Positions 1 through 7,540 are shown, counted from the first letter of the stretch. The stretch: DNA of 46,775 bases from Anaerotignum neopropionicum (GCF_001571775.1 NZ_LRVM01000015.1:1-46775), one strand, 5' to 3'. Notes: a model not told the origin generated them from the sequence alone. Translations and numbers: made by a program.

Positions 1-1
1 A

Positions 2-52
2 GAATACATTGACCCGTTTACGGGTGAGCAAGTGAGCACAGGCAAGAAGTAA
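2..52 (+). CDS. tnpA: IS200/IS605-family Y1 transposase TnpA, C-terminal end only (partial)
   Basis: The window opens inside this gene; only the last 16 codons and the TAA stop are present. The residues EYIDPFTGEQVSTGKK match the conserved tail of IS200-type TnpA proteins, where an EYxDPFTG motif precedes a short basic end. TnpA is the HUH/Y1 single-strand transposase; its catalytic HUH and Tyr residues lie upstream of the window. The first 12 codons of a same-strand TnpA are found at the far right end, so two copies flank the window. Confidence 0.8.
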   Translation, partial: EYIDPFTGEQVSTGKK

Positions 53-180
53 ACTGCTTTAGCAGTAGCCAGAGAATAAGAAACGGTTGGCAAACCGTTC
101 AATGCATCTTTAGATGCAAGTTGGTAAAAGCCCCTTCTAGGGGCAGAGCAAACCACCAGCTGAGCTGGTGGTGATGATTG
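53..180 (+). mobile_element. IS200-like right end with five consecutive hairpins
   Basis: The 3' region of the left IS200 copy holds five short-loop hairpins in a row: arms 54-58/61-65, 82-88/93-99, 104-109/112-117, 130-135/139-144 and 152-160/164-172. The last one (ACCACCAGC, loop TGA) closely resembles the left-end hairpin of the other copy at 46622-46642 (ACCACCGGC, loop TAT), as expected for the paired subterminal hairpins recognised by TnpA in the IS200/IS605 family. Which hairpin is the true transposition end is inferred. Confidence 0.6.
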
Positions 181-240
181 TTGTTCGCTTTAGCTTGAGA
201 AAACCACCTGCTATGCAGGGGGGAGAAATGGTTTTTGAGA
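181..240 (+). mobile_element. Second IS200-type left-end sequence with hairpin
   Basis: Positions 181-208 are identical over 28 bases to 46600-46627, the left end of the right-hand IS200 copy. The hairpin that follows (204-211/215-222) differs from the other by a G-to-T change in one arm and C-to-A in the other, a compensatory pair. No tnpA follows: the sequence runs straight into the IS1182-type remnant. This is a left-end relic next to a right end, from tandem insertion or from deletion of an older copy. Confidence 0.55.
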
Positions 241-241
241 G

Positions 242-706
242 GGCTATTGTAAATTCAAAAGCAATCCACATGATTGTAAGCAATGCCCGTATAAATATAA
301 TCGCACCGAAAGCAAAAGCAGTGAAAAAATCATTCTGAAGCACATATGGAAAGCCTCTATTGAAATCGCCAAAGATATACGGAATTGTTCAGAGGGAAAA
401 GAAAGCTATGCTTTATGAAGTGGAACGATAGAGCAAGTATTTGCTAATGCAAAACAGAAACACTCCATGAGATACAAATACCATAAAAGTCTTGCAAAAG
501 TTACCAACTGGATAAGGCTTGAATTTGCGGCAATGAATTTAAAAAAGATGGTAACATGGAGATTCAAATCTGCTTGCGTATTTATAAAAAACACATCAAA
601 TAAGTTTGAAATTCAAAATACCCCCATATTTCGGTTTGAAAATGGTGTTACTCCACGGGCTAGACACCCCTTTATGTGGTATTTTTTTATGTTTTTAGAA
701 CGATGA
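242..706 (+). pseudogene. IS1182-family (DDE) transposase remnant, C-terminal part
   Basis: Frame 2 from 242 reads a Cys motif CKQCPY, then HIWKASIEIAKDIR and, after a TGA stop at 416-418, IEQVFANAKQKHSMRY and LEFAAMNLKKM. This is the order found at the C-terminus of IS1182-type DDE transposases (ERVFADAKEKHGMRY followed by KFAAMNLKKL). The catalytic N-terminal and central regions are missing and the in-frame TGA interrupts the tail, so it cannot encode an active enzyme. The open frame after the stop continues from an internal ATG at 467 and ends at 706. Family homology ends near 580. Confidence 0.65.
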
Positions 707-748
707 ATTTTGTCCCTGCATATACTTTAAATGCAGGGGGTGATGGGG

Positions 749-1228
749 TTGAGTTCCATCGGTGTATATTTAACGTTTGAAAATGACGAAGCACTTTCCC
801 GGTGCTTAGCATGCATTAGGCCCTTGGCCGATGCAATTATACTTTTTGACCAAAGGGAAGGGGAGACGGAGCTGCGGGCATTGCGTACTAGACAGCTTTT
901 GGGTCGATTGGTAGGAAAAGAGATTGATGATGAAGGGTTTCAATTGTTATTCACCTGCGTTGAGGAAGAAACACCTTCACTTGAGGTTTGCATGAGGCTG
1001 GGGGAATATTTCTATAAAAGACACGCATGGAAGCAAACTATCTTCTGGTTTGAAAATGCACTGCGGATAGACGGTGGCGAAAGCAGCTTTGTATGTTTGC
1101 GCCTAGGAACCAGTTATGGCGAAATTGGTCAGTGGGAAGCAGCAGCCACCTATATGAAGTTAGCAGAAATTTTTGGAAACGGTGGTCTTGAACGATTAGG
1201 GCAAAGTGATAGGGATTTAGATGATTAG
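749..1228 (+). CDS. Short TPR-containing protein, possibly a shrunken glycosyltransferase-TPR protein
   Basis: A 159-residue reading frame. TTG 749 is chosen because AGGGGG at 735-740 lies 8 bases upstream; ATG at 731 or 743 is possible but poorly spaced. The first ~40 residues (IGVYLTFENDEALSRCL, then LADAIILFD) resemble the start of family 2 glycosyltransferases that carry C-terminal TPRs. The rest has TPR-like helices (LGEYFYKRHAWKQTIFWFE, then LRLGTSYGEIGQWEAAATYM). The catalytic middle of a glycosyltransferase is missing, so this may be an internal-deletion derivative rather than a working enzyme. A clean terminator follows. The family assignment is an inference; the function is unknown. 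Confidence 0.45.
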   Translation: MSSIGVYLTFENDEALSRCLACIRPLADAIILFDQREGETELRALRTRQLLGRLVGKEIDDEGFQLLFTCVEEETPSLEVCMRLGEYFYKRHAWKQTIFWFENALRIDGGESSFVCLRLGTSYGEIGQWEAAATYMKLAEIFGNGGLERLGQSDRDLDD

Positions 1229-1255
1229 CGTACATTTCAACAAGGATTTATATTG

Positions 1256-1291
1256 AAAAAGCCATCAAATATTAAATTTGATGGCTTTTTT
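1256..1291 (+). terminator. Rho-independent terminator
   Basis: A perfect 10-bp stem (1261-1270 with 1276-1285, GCCATCAAAT arms) with a 5-base loop, A-run before and six T after. It closes the TPR-like gene ending at 1228. Confidence 0.8.
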
Positions 1292-2355
1292 GCGCAGGGT
1301 TCGCCGTTGGGGGATAAGTGTATTTGGGAAAAGATACTTGAAGTTTAATTGATGAAACGGATTTTGAATGCTTCATGAAAGATGATGGTTATATTAAAGC
1401 TAACCCTCGTACAGCCGGAGGTATTGGTGGAACCCAAGATATGGGCAAGACAAAAGGGGGGTTAATACCCTAGTGAACTCATTGGTGATGGGGGGTACAA
1501 AGCACCGATTGAAGAAGAAGAAAAATACTTGGGTTATCGCCTTGGATGGATGCTGCAAAACGACATCCAAACAGAGAAAAATTTGCCAAAGGCAAAAGAA
1601 TACTTTCAAAAAGCCGCAAAGCTAGGAGATGCTTTTATCTACTATTTACCGCCTAAAATTATTCTTGTTGAAGAAAATACAGCTGCAAAAGATTTAAAAA
1701 CTGCCAGTGAGTATTTGAATACCCCATCGGTTAGGGGAAATCAGTTTGCCCAGTATGCTACGGAAATGATACAGGAAAATAAAAATAGCTTGGATGGTTC
1801 TGGTTCTTATAATAGGGCAATGCGGTCTACGCTATGTATCACCGTTCACGCTTTTTTCTAAATTACAGAAAAACAAACAGCACTTAGTAATTGACAAAAA
1901 AATAGGCGGTTTTCTAGTGGGCGGGGGCGAGTCCGTTTTGCAGCCCCTCTTGAACTGTTTATGTGATCCAGTATAAATAGCGGAAAATAAGTTTTATTCC
2001 TAAATATTTCGACTACAAATGAAATACTTTGTAGTCAGCCTTTTCAATCCTAATCTATTTTTCTGCTGCTTGCTTATTTTTGGTTTAAGAAATATAATAG
2101 AGAAAAGTAATTTATGTGAAAGGTAAGCAAAACTGAAACAGCAATCCATCCGTTTTTTTCATCAGGAGGAAGGGAATCGCAGTCTTTGGTGCGTTTTTGT
2201 GCGTAGCGGTATTGTTGCTGGGCATTTGCCTAATGCTCTCCACCACGGGAGACAATGCTAGAGCCAATGATCAAACAATTAGAAGCAATAAAGTCGGTAC
2301 AATGGGAGATATTTACAACACAATTGAATTGTATAGTAATTTGTAATTATAAATT
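1292..2355. other. Gene-poor stretch with decayed fragments
   Basis: Apart from the Sel1-like remnant at 1529-1861, no convincing gene. Around 1352-1470 one frame reads ETDFECFMKDDGYIKANP and on through a Gly-rich stretch to a stop; I do not recognise it. At 2137-2346 an open frame without any ATG, GTG or TTG start encodes a two-Arg-Lys start, one hydrophobic segment (about 2176-2242) and a 37-residue polar tail. It has an AGGAGG at 2164 but no start codon at the right distance, so it looks like the end of a broken membrane-protein gene. Confidence 0.4.
1529..1861 (+). pseudogene. Sel1-repeat fragment, probably from a mobile-element relaxase
   Basis: The frame shows degenerate Sel1 repeats: LPKAKEYFQKAAKLGDAF followed by DLKTASEYLN and GNQFAQYA. 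The pattern GNQFAQYALGK is common in the Sel1-repeat tail of relaxases of Firmicute integrative elements. Only about one and a half repeats remain; the N-terminal relaxase domain is absent and the sequence becomes non-homologous after about 1785. The TTG start is arbitrary because homology continues upstream in the same frame. Read as debris of an integrative or mobilizable element; that source is an inference. Confidence 0.4.
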
Positions 2356-2418
2356 ACTTAGATAAGTTATTGACAAACTAAATTAAGTATATTATATTTA
2401 GATTAGTTGCTGCTTATC
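2356..2418 (+). promoter_or_regulatory. arsR promoter with flanking palindromes
   Basis: TTGACA at 2370-2375, 17-base spacer and TATATT at 2393-2398 form a strong sigma-A promoter for the ArsR-type gene at 2439. A palindrome (ACTTAGATAAGT, 2356-2367) lies directly upstream of the -35 box. An imperfect one (GATTAG-N6-CTTATC, 2401-2418) covers the expected start of transcription and has nearly the same half-site and spacing as the three sites at 2848-3037. Autoregulation by the ArsR protein is an inference. Confidence 0.6.
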
Positions 2419-2438
2419 TGGAGAGGGGCAAGAATTCT

Positions 2439-2777
2439 ATGGAGCAATATTATGAGGTCTTAAAAACATTATCAGATGAATCCAGATTTAAGATAATAAC
2501 AATATTACTTAAGCAAGATTTATGTGTTGGTGGATTGGCTAAGCAACTTGATATTTCTAAGCCAGCGGTGTCGCAGCATCTCCAAACGCTTAGAAAAATG
2601 GGATTGGTTACTGGTGAAAAAAGAGGCTATTTTACACACTATATTGTTAACAGGGCTCTCTTAACACAAGTAGGGGAGAAACTGATTGAAATAGCTTCAA
2701 AACAGCCTGATCAAGGATGTTTGAGAGAAAAAACCGGTGAATGCAGCTGTCAGTGTCAGTGCACAAGTAATAAATGA
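2439..2777 (+). CDS. ArsR/SmtB-family winged-helix regulator with Cys-rich tail
   Basis: 112 residues, usual for ArsR repressors, which leave DNA when they bind metals or metalloids. The winged-helix core runs from about residue 5 to 85: LSDESRFKIITILL, the recognition helix region ISKPAVSQHLQTLRKMGLV and the wing GEKRGYFTHYIV. The alpha-3 region reads DLCVGGL with one Cys (C29), where classical arsenic sensors have ELCVCDL. The C-terminus is unusual: C94, C102, C104, C106 and C108 form a Cys cluster that could be a metal site. The start ATG has GAGAGGGG upstream. It precedes an ABC uptake operon by 277 bases with palindromes between, so it probably controls that operon and itself. The ligand is unknown. 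Confidence 0.85.
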   Translation: MEQYYEVLKTLSDESRFKIITILLKQDLCVGGLAKQLDISKPAVSQHLQTLRKMGLVTGEKRGYFTHYIVNRALLTQVGEKLIEIASKQPDQGCLREKTGECSCQCQCTSNK

Positions 2778-2847
2778 TGTTTAATAATTTTTATTTTTTA
2801 TATTATAAACCTTTTTAATCTTAGGAAGGTTTAAATAAAGGGCAAAG

Positions 2848-2863
2848 GTTAGTTATGCCTAAC
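2848..2863. promoter_or_regulatory. Candidate operator 1, GTTAG-N6-CTAAC
   Basis: Perfect 5-bp inverted repeat around a 6-base centre in the 277-base space between the ArsR gene and the ABC operon. Its surroundings (GGTTAG to CTAACAAAAT) match site 2, making the pair an imperfect direct repeat of about 22 bases. Could equally be a small RNA hairpin. Confidence 0.45.
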
Positions 2864-2941
2864 AAAATTAAGTGGCGATACTGTTGCGTTTTAATGTTAA
2901 ATGGAGATAGCTGTAAAAGATGATGAATGGTTTGATGTGTG

Positions 2942-2957
2942 GTTAGCTGTTGCTAAC
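2942..2957. promoter_or_regulatory. Candidate operator 2, GTTAG-N6-CTAAC
   Basis: Second perfect copy of the inverted repeat, 94 bases after the first, again preceded by G and followed by AAAAT. Same spacing of half-sites as sites 1 and 3. Confidence 0.45.
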
Positions 2958-3021
2958 AAAATGGTGTTTTTATTTGTTTATTGCCTTTCTTAATTAAAGA
3001 AGGGATAAATTTTGATTAATA

Positions 3022-3037
3022 GTTAAATACAGCTAAC
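3022..3037. promoter_or_regulatory. Candidate operator 3, GTTAA-N6-CTAAC
   Basis: Third copy with one mismatch in the left arm, 80 bases after site 2 and about 15 bases upstream of the ribosome site of the ABC ATPase gene. Its position would suit a repressor site or a translational element. Confidence 0.4.
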
Positions 3038-3066
3038 TAACGAATATAATTAAGGTGGTGAATGAT

Positions 3067-3873
3067 TTGCTGACGGCTAAAAAAATTAACTTTGGATATG
3101 GGAAACAAAATGTTTTAAATGGTGTGGATTTCTCGGCCGAACAATCCCAAATTATTTCTTTAATTGGGCCAAATGGTTCGGGAAAGTCAACATTACTTCG
3201 TTGCTTATGCGGATTAATTCCTACGGGAAGGGATACTGTATATTTATTTGACAAACCAATAGAAAGCATGGGTTCAAAAGAAATATCAAGGCACATAGCC
3301 TTCCTTCCTCAATCTCATGAAAAATTACAGGGAGTAACTGTATATGAACTTATCTGTATGGGACGGGCGCCCTACCATAGTTCTGGATGGATAAATACAC
3401 AGGAAGATCGTAAAAAAATAGAATGGGCAATTGATTATATGCAACTGGGAACACTAAAGCATCGCTCAGTAGAGAAGCTTTCGGGGGGGGAAAGACAGCG
3501 GGCATGGATTGCCATGATTCTTGCCCAAGATACGCCTATCATTTTACTGGATGAACCTGTTACATATATGGATTTGAAATATCAATGTGAACTACTGAGA
3601 ACAATAAAAGATTTAAAAGAGTCTTTTCATAAAACTATTATTGGTGTATTCCATGACATTAATCATGCGATTGAAATATCTGACTATGTCTATCTGCTAA
3701 AAGATGGACGTGTGTACCAGTCAGGAACCAGCTCGCAGGTAATCACTGAACAGTCTATCAAGGATGTATACGGCGTATCCGCCCATGTTTGCAAGTTTAA
3801 AAGATGCTGCCGCAATGTTGTTGTTCCAGCGGGGGTACATAATGATTTTTCAATTACCCCGCTTGAAATATAA
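3067..3873 (+). CDS. FecE/BtuD-type ABC transporter ATPase
   Basis: ATP-binding subunit of an iron-chelate/cobalamin-class importer. Visible: Walker A GPNGSGKST (about residues 34-42), Q-loop region IAFLPQSHE, signature LSGGERQR, Walker B IILLDEPVTYMD and H-loop VFHDINHAI. The order YELICMGRAPY is typical of FecE-like ATPases. TTG 3067 is preferred because AAGGTGGTG (3052-3060) sits 6 bases upstream; an in-frame GTG at 3055 would overlap the ribosome site. The C-terminus carries FKRCCRNVVV, two adjacent Cys not typical of the family. First gene of a tightly spaced operon; its permease (7728) and binding proteins (5444, 6477) lie downstream. Confidence 0.9.
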   Translation: MLTAKKINFGYGKQNVLNGVDFSAEQSQIISLIGPNGSGKSTLLRCLCGLIPTGRDTVYLFDKPIESMGSKEISRHIAFLPQSHEKLQGVTVYELICMGRAPYHSSGWINTQEDRKKIEWAIDYMQLGTLKHRSVEKLSGGERQRAWIAMILAQDTPIILLDEPVTYMDLKYQCELLRTIKDLKESFHKTIIGVFHDINHAIEISDYVYLLKDGRVYQSGTSSQVITEQSIKDVYGVSAHVCKFKRCCRNVVVPAGVHNDFSITPLEI

Positions 3874-3893
3874 AAGAAAAGAGGTTGATATAA

Positions 3894-4808
3894 TTGATAC
3901 GTTTTATGATTCACACTCCGGTTAACATGCGAGGACGAATGATGGATTATGTTAAAGATAACCTTCCGCGTTTGGAAGAAAAAATCGGTGACAAAATCTC
4001 CCTCTATACGCCCCACAGCCCGGAATATACAAAGGATTGCAGCGAAGAATGGCTGGCTCCGGCGATTGAAAAGGGAATTGCTCCGGATGTAATACTTACG
4101 CATGCAACTGAATTTGCCGCATTGGAACATAGGGCGAATAGTGGTTTGTTTTCTAATTTGGCAGGCAGGTATTTAAAAGATAACCCTGTACGAGATGAAT
4201 TGGGCATGCTGAAAGACCCACAGGAAATCTTCTATCCCATATCTGTAACACCCTTGGTCATGATCTATAACACTGAGAAAATAAAGGAAGAGGAACTGGA
4301 GCACTCTTGGACGGATTTGTTCAATGATAAGTTCAAAGTGATTTTTCCTGACCGTGATAAGCCATTATGCAGAGCTGTGGGAGCTTTCTTAAAGACACAA
4401 TTTCCTGAGCAGTTTCCAGCATTTGAGAAGAGGGTTCTATACGACGGTTCTCCCAATAGTGTAGTGAAAGCGGTAGCTTCCGGAGAATACGATATGGCTA
4501 TAACAAATGTTTCCTTTGCTGAGATGGCACAAGGGAAGCGGATTGAGATTAATTCTCCCAAAGAGGGATACATACTTCTTCCCCAAGTATTTGTATGGAA
4601 AAAAGACGCAGATGAAAAGTTAACCGCCCTTGCGGATTTGATGACGAGTGAAGAAATGCAGCTTTATCTGGCCGAACAAGGGGCTTGGCCCGCTCGTAGG
4701 GACATTCCGATAAGCGATACAATTGCATATAACCAGCAACTGACCGACTGGCAAGGTTGGGATTCCTATGTAAAAGCAGTTTCAGAGTTTGATAAATTTA
4801 CTGTGTAA
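3894..4808 (+). CDS. ABC-type substrate-binding-protein fold lacking a signal peptide
   Basis: About 304 residues with the layout of the Fe3+/spermidine class of periplasmic-binding proteins: ISVTPLVMIYNTEKI in the first lobe, then SWTDLFNDKFKVIFPD, SGEYDMAITNVSF and DLMTSEEMQLYLAEQGAWPARRDI. The N-terminus (MIRFMIHTPVNMRGRM) has no hydrophobic core and no lipobox, so the protein should stay in the cytoplasm. TTG 3894 is used, with GAGG at 3880-3883; the alternative ATG 3906 also gives no signal peptide. It starts 20 bases after the ATPase gene and 16 bases before the methyltransferase gene. A cytosolic carrier or sensor of the imported ligand is a reasonable inference. The ligand is unknown. 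Confidence 0.75.
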   Translation: MIRFMIHTPVNMRGRMMDYVKDNLPRLEEKIGDKISLYTPHSPEYTKDCSEEWLAPAIEKGIAPDVILTHATEFAALEHRANSGLFSNLAGRYLKDNPVRDELGMLKDPQEIFYPISVTPLVMIYNTEKIKEEELEHSWTDLFNDKFKVIFPDRDKPLCRAVGAFLKTQFPEQFPAFEKRVLYDGSPNSVVKAVASGEYDMAITNVSFAEMAQGKRIEINSPKEGYILLPQVFVWKKDADEKLTALADLMTSEEMQLYLAEQGAWPARRDIPISDTIAYNQQLTDWQGWDSYVKAVSEFDKFTV

Positions 4809-4824
4809 AGAAAGGGGAAACAAA

Positions 4825-5424
4825 ATGCTGAAGTCAAATAGCAATTATTCAAAGCTACAACCCATGTATCCACTTCTAATTCAACAATTTGTGGATGATT
4901 ATAATCTTAGCAAAGGAATTGCCGTAGATATTGGCGTTGGTCCGGGCTGGCTTGGAATGGAGATGGCCAAGATTACCGACATGAAAATTATTTTCTTAGA
5001 CATCAGTCAGGAATCCTTGGACATGGCAAAAAAGAACGTTGAAGCCTTGGATGTTGACAACGAGGTGGATTTCGTTCAGGCAGATGTTCAGGCGATTCCC
5101 ATGGAAGACAATTTTGCTGATTTTATTATGAGCAGGGGATCGATCTGGTTTTGGAAGGAGCCGGAAAAGGGCTTGCAAGAAATATATCGCATTTTAAAGC
5201 CAGGCGGCGTTGCAATTGTCGGTGGCGGCTTGGGAAGATATCTTCCAGCAAGCATGAGAGCAAGATTGCAGGAAGCTCTGAAACAGGGACTTATTCAACG
5301 GAATGAAAAAAGGCCTGATCTCGAAGCGTTTAAAGGGATTGTTGAAAAAGCGGCGCTGCCTAACTATCAGATTTTAACCGATGGTGAAGGTGGCGGCGGT
5401 CGATGGGTGGAAATTAGGAAATAA
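4825..5424 (+). CDS. Class I SAM-dependent methyltransferase
   Basis: 199 residues, UbiE/COQ5-like Rossmann methyltransferase. Motif I is AVDIGVGPGWLG, motif II IIFLDISQESLDMA, then VDFVQADVQAIPM and the post-motif LKPGGVAIVGGGLGRY. ATG 4825 follows AAAGGGGA and is better placed than an upstream in-frame start at 4789, which would overlap the previous gene. The sequence contains no Cys, so it does not resemble arsenite methyltransferase ArsM despite the ArsR-type regulator. Its place between transport genes suggests it modifies the imported molecule or an endogenous chelator. The substrate cannot be read from sequence. Confidence 0.8.
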   Translation: MLKSNSNYSKLQPMYPLLIQQFVDDYNLSKGIAVDIGVGPGWLGMEMAKITDMKIIFLDISQESLDMAKKNVEALDVDNEVDFVQADVQAIPMEDNFADFIMSRGSIWFWKEPEKGLQEIYRILKPGGVAIVGGGLGRYLPASMRARLQEALKQGLIQRNEKRPDLEAFKGIVEKAALPNYQILTDGEGGGGRWVEIRK

Positions 5425-5443
5425 TAAAAGGGGAGAGAAGATT

Positions 5444-6442
5444 ATGAAAATTTCTAAAAAAGTATTATCTTTGTTATTGGTTATGCTGCTAGCTTTAGGA
5501 TTAACTGCTTGCGGCGGAAGCAATTCCGGACAGTCGTCTAATTCTGGTGAAGCTACTCCAGCATCTGCTACACCTTCATCGGAAGAGTCTGCAGGTACAA
5601 CAAATACGGTTACAGATGAGCTTGGCAGAGAAGTTACCATTCCTGAAGATCCTCAGAAGGTTTTGGCGCTTACTTCCGCAGTGATGCAGGCGCTTTATAA
5701 TATTGGAGTTGAGCCTGTTGGTAAGGTTGAAGAATATAAAGTTACCGAAGAGGGTTCGGCGCTTCCTTCTGTTGGGAAGACGCAGGAGATCAATATAGAA
5801 GCTGTTTATGCCCTTAATCCCGACCTCATTATTGCCAGCAGCAGATTCCATGCTGCACTTAAAGAGGAGCTTGAACAATCGGGAGCGGTGGTTTATTATT
5901 TTGACCCGGACAAAGTTGGAGAAATTCCGTTGGTAGAATTGACTCCATATATCGGGAAGCTTCTTGGTAAAGAAGATGTGGCTGATGAATATGTACAATC
6001 TGTCCATGCTATGGCAGATGAATTAAAAGAGAGGATTTCAACTGAAACAGGAATTAAAACTGGTATTGTTATTCAGGATGGAGACACTGTTACGGCGGCA
6101 CAAAGCGCGTCGTCATATGGCTCTATGCTTTCACTCTTGGGAATTGAAAATATTGTTCCCGATGATTTACCTAACGCAAAAAAAGCTTCTTTTGTTTCTT
6201 TTGATGTAGAAACAATTATAGCAAGTAATCCGGATGTCATTTATATTATGACAGCAAGTAAGGATGCGGAAAACAATAAAGCAATCTTGAAAAAGTATAA
6301 AAATGATCCACAATGGTCAAGCTTGGATGCCGTTAAGAATAATAGACTATTGATATTGCCATTTTCGGTAAACCCCAACAGGTCTACCCCGGAAGATATG
6401 GTAAAGGCAACGGCAGAGGCTATATTGAAAAGTAACAAGTAA
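5444..6442 (+). CDS. FecB/BtuF-like substrate-binding lipoprotein, copy 1
   Basis: 332 residues. Lipoprotein signal peptide with basic start MKISKK, hydrophobic core and lipobox LTAC (Cys 23), then a Ser/Gly/Thr-rich linker. The mature part is a Peripla_BP_2 domain: VTDELGREVTIPEDPQKVLAL, ALNPDLIIASSR and NPDVIYIM. This class captures siderophores, haem or cobalamin outside the membrane and delivers them to FecCD permeases. ATG 5444 has AGGGGAGAG upstream. The next gene is a clear paralogue sharing its domain order and many segments, so this is a tandem duplication. Confidence 0.88.
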   Translation: MKISKKVLSLLLVMLLALGLTACGGSNSGQSSNSGEATPASATPSSEESAGTTNTVTDELGREVTIPEDPQKVLALTSAVMQALYNIGVEPVGKVEEYKVTEEGSALPSVGKTQEINIEAVYALNPDLIIASSRFHAALKEELEQSGAVVYYFDPDKVGEIPLVELTPYIGKLLGKEDVADEYVQSVHAMADELKERISTETGIKTGIVIQDGDTVTAAQSASSYGSMLSLLGIENIVPDDLPNAKKASFVSFDVETIIASNPDVIYIMTASKDAENNKAILKKYKNDPQWSSLDAVKNNRLLILPFSVNPNRSTPEDMVKATAEAILKSNK

Positions 6443-6476
6443 ATTCATTTAGATTTTTTAGAGAGGACATTGCTAT

Positions 6477-7493
6477 ATGAACAGAAAAAACAAAAAATTA
6501 GCTGCCCTTGTCCTGTCTGTGATGATGTTACTTGTCATTTGCAGCGGCTGCGGTAATCAGCAGGCTACGCCCTCATCAATTCCAGTTGATGTTTCCGCAA
6601 ATCAGCCTAGCTCGGGAATTGAGGAAAGCTCAGTAGCAACAGAATCCGAAAGTAAAACGGTTGTGGATGATTTAGGACGGGAGGTAACAATTCCTGCGAA
6701 GCCCCAAAGAATTTTGGCTTTGGTCTCTGCCCGTATGGAAGACCTTTTCAATCTGGGCATTACGCCGGTGGGAAAGGTAGACGAGTATAAAATTAGGCAA
6801 GAAGGTATCGATTTACCCAGTGTGGGTTCGGCTACAAATATTAATATTGAGGCTATTTATCAGTTGAAGCCTGATTTAATCATTGCTCACAGCAGAAATC
6901 AGGGCAGCATTGCTGAAGCGTTGGAGGAAACCGGGTTCCCGGTGTATTATTTCGATCCAGTCGTGGATACAGAAACTTCCGAGGATGACGTACTGATGTT
7001 TTTAGCTGATCTTCTTGGAAAAAAAGAAGAAGCGGACGCTTATGTCAGTCACATCAATGCCTTTGCAGAGGACTATAAGGAACAAATAGCCGCTCAAACA
7101 GACATTAAAACTGCTGTCATCATAAGAGATGGAGATACCATTACTGCTGCACAGACAGCCTCCGGCTTTGGATCGGTACTTACTGCGTTAGGTCTTGAAA
7201 ATGTTGTTCCGGAAGGACTTCCGGGTTCCAGTACATCCACATTTGTAGCATTTGACATAGAAACTATTTTGGATAAGAATCCAGATATTGTACTGGTTAT
7301 GGCCACAAGTAATGATAAAGAGCAAAATCAGGCTCTTTTGAAAAAATACATGGGTGATTCGAAGTGGGCCAGTCTTGATGCTGTCAAAGAAAATCGGTTA
7401 ATGATATTACCGTTTAAGGTTAATCCAAACCGATCAACGCGGGAACAAATGATACAGCTGACTGCGGAAAAAATTCTATCCACCGTGCAATAA
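6477..7493 (+). CDS. FecB/BtuF-like substrate-binding lipoprotein, copy 2
   Basis: 338 residues, paralogue of the preceding gene. Signal peptide with lipobox ICSGC (Cys 25), polar linker, then Peripla_BP_2 domain: VVDDLGREVTIPAKPQRILAL, LKPDLIIAHSR and NPDIVLVM. Both copies share blocks such as VGKVxEYK, LPSVG, NINIEA and the tail RLxILPFxVNPNRST, but differ around the middle (YYFDP region), where ligand contacts are expected. Two receptors feeding one permease suggests related but non-identical ligands. It starts 34 bases after copy 1. Confidence 0.88.
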   Translation: MNRKNKKLAALVLSVMMLLVICSGCGNQQATPSSIPVDVSANQPSSGIEESSVATESESKTVVDDLGREVTIPAKPQRILALVSARMEDLFNLGITPVGKVDEYKIRQEGIDLPSVGSATNINIEAIYQLKPDLIIAHSRNQGSIAEALEETGFPVYYFDPVVDTETSEDDVLMFLADLLGKKEEADAYVSHINAFAEDYKEQIAAQTDIKTAVIIRDGDTITAAQTASGFGSVLTALGLENVVPEGLPGSSTSTFVAFDIETILDKNPDIVLVMATSNDKEQNQALLKKYMGDSKWASLDAVKENRLMILPFKVNPNRSTREQMIQLTAEKILSTVQ

Positions 7494-7540
7494 TTCTTAT
7501 ACAAATGAAGACTTAAGGAGAAGCGGTAAATAAATACTGG

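Noticed and set aside
53-180. Omega-RNA of a TnpB-type element
   Set aside because: No tnpB gene or remnant is seen; the hairpins follow the TnpA stop directly, as in tnpA-only IS200 elements.
2778-3054. Cobalamin or other known riboswitch in the leader before the FecE-type gene
   Set aside because: I could not find the conserved core of the cobalamin or any other familiar riboswitch; the leader shows only short GTTAG/CTAAC dyads. A covariance-model scan would settle it.
3690-4130. 146-residue minus-strand frame across the ATPase and binding-protein genes
   Set aside because: Overlaps two well-supported genes and has no ribosome site or family resemblance.
4825-5424. Arsenite methyltransferase ArsM, given the ArsR-type regulator
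   Set aside because: The protein has no Cys at all, while ArsM needs several conserved Cys; no arsenite pump or arsenate reductase gene is present.
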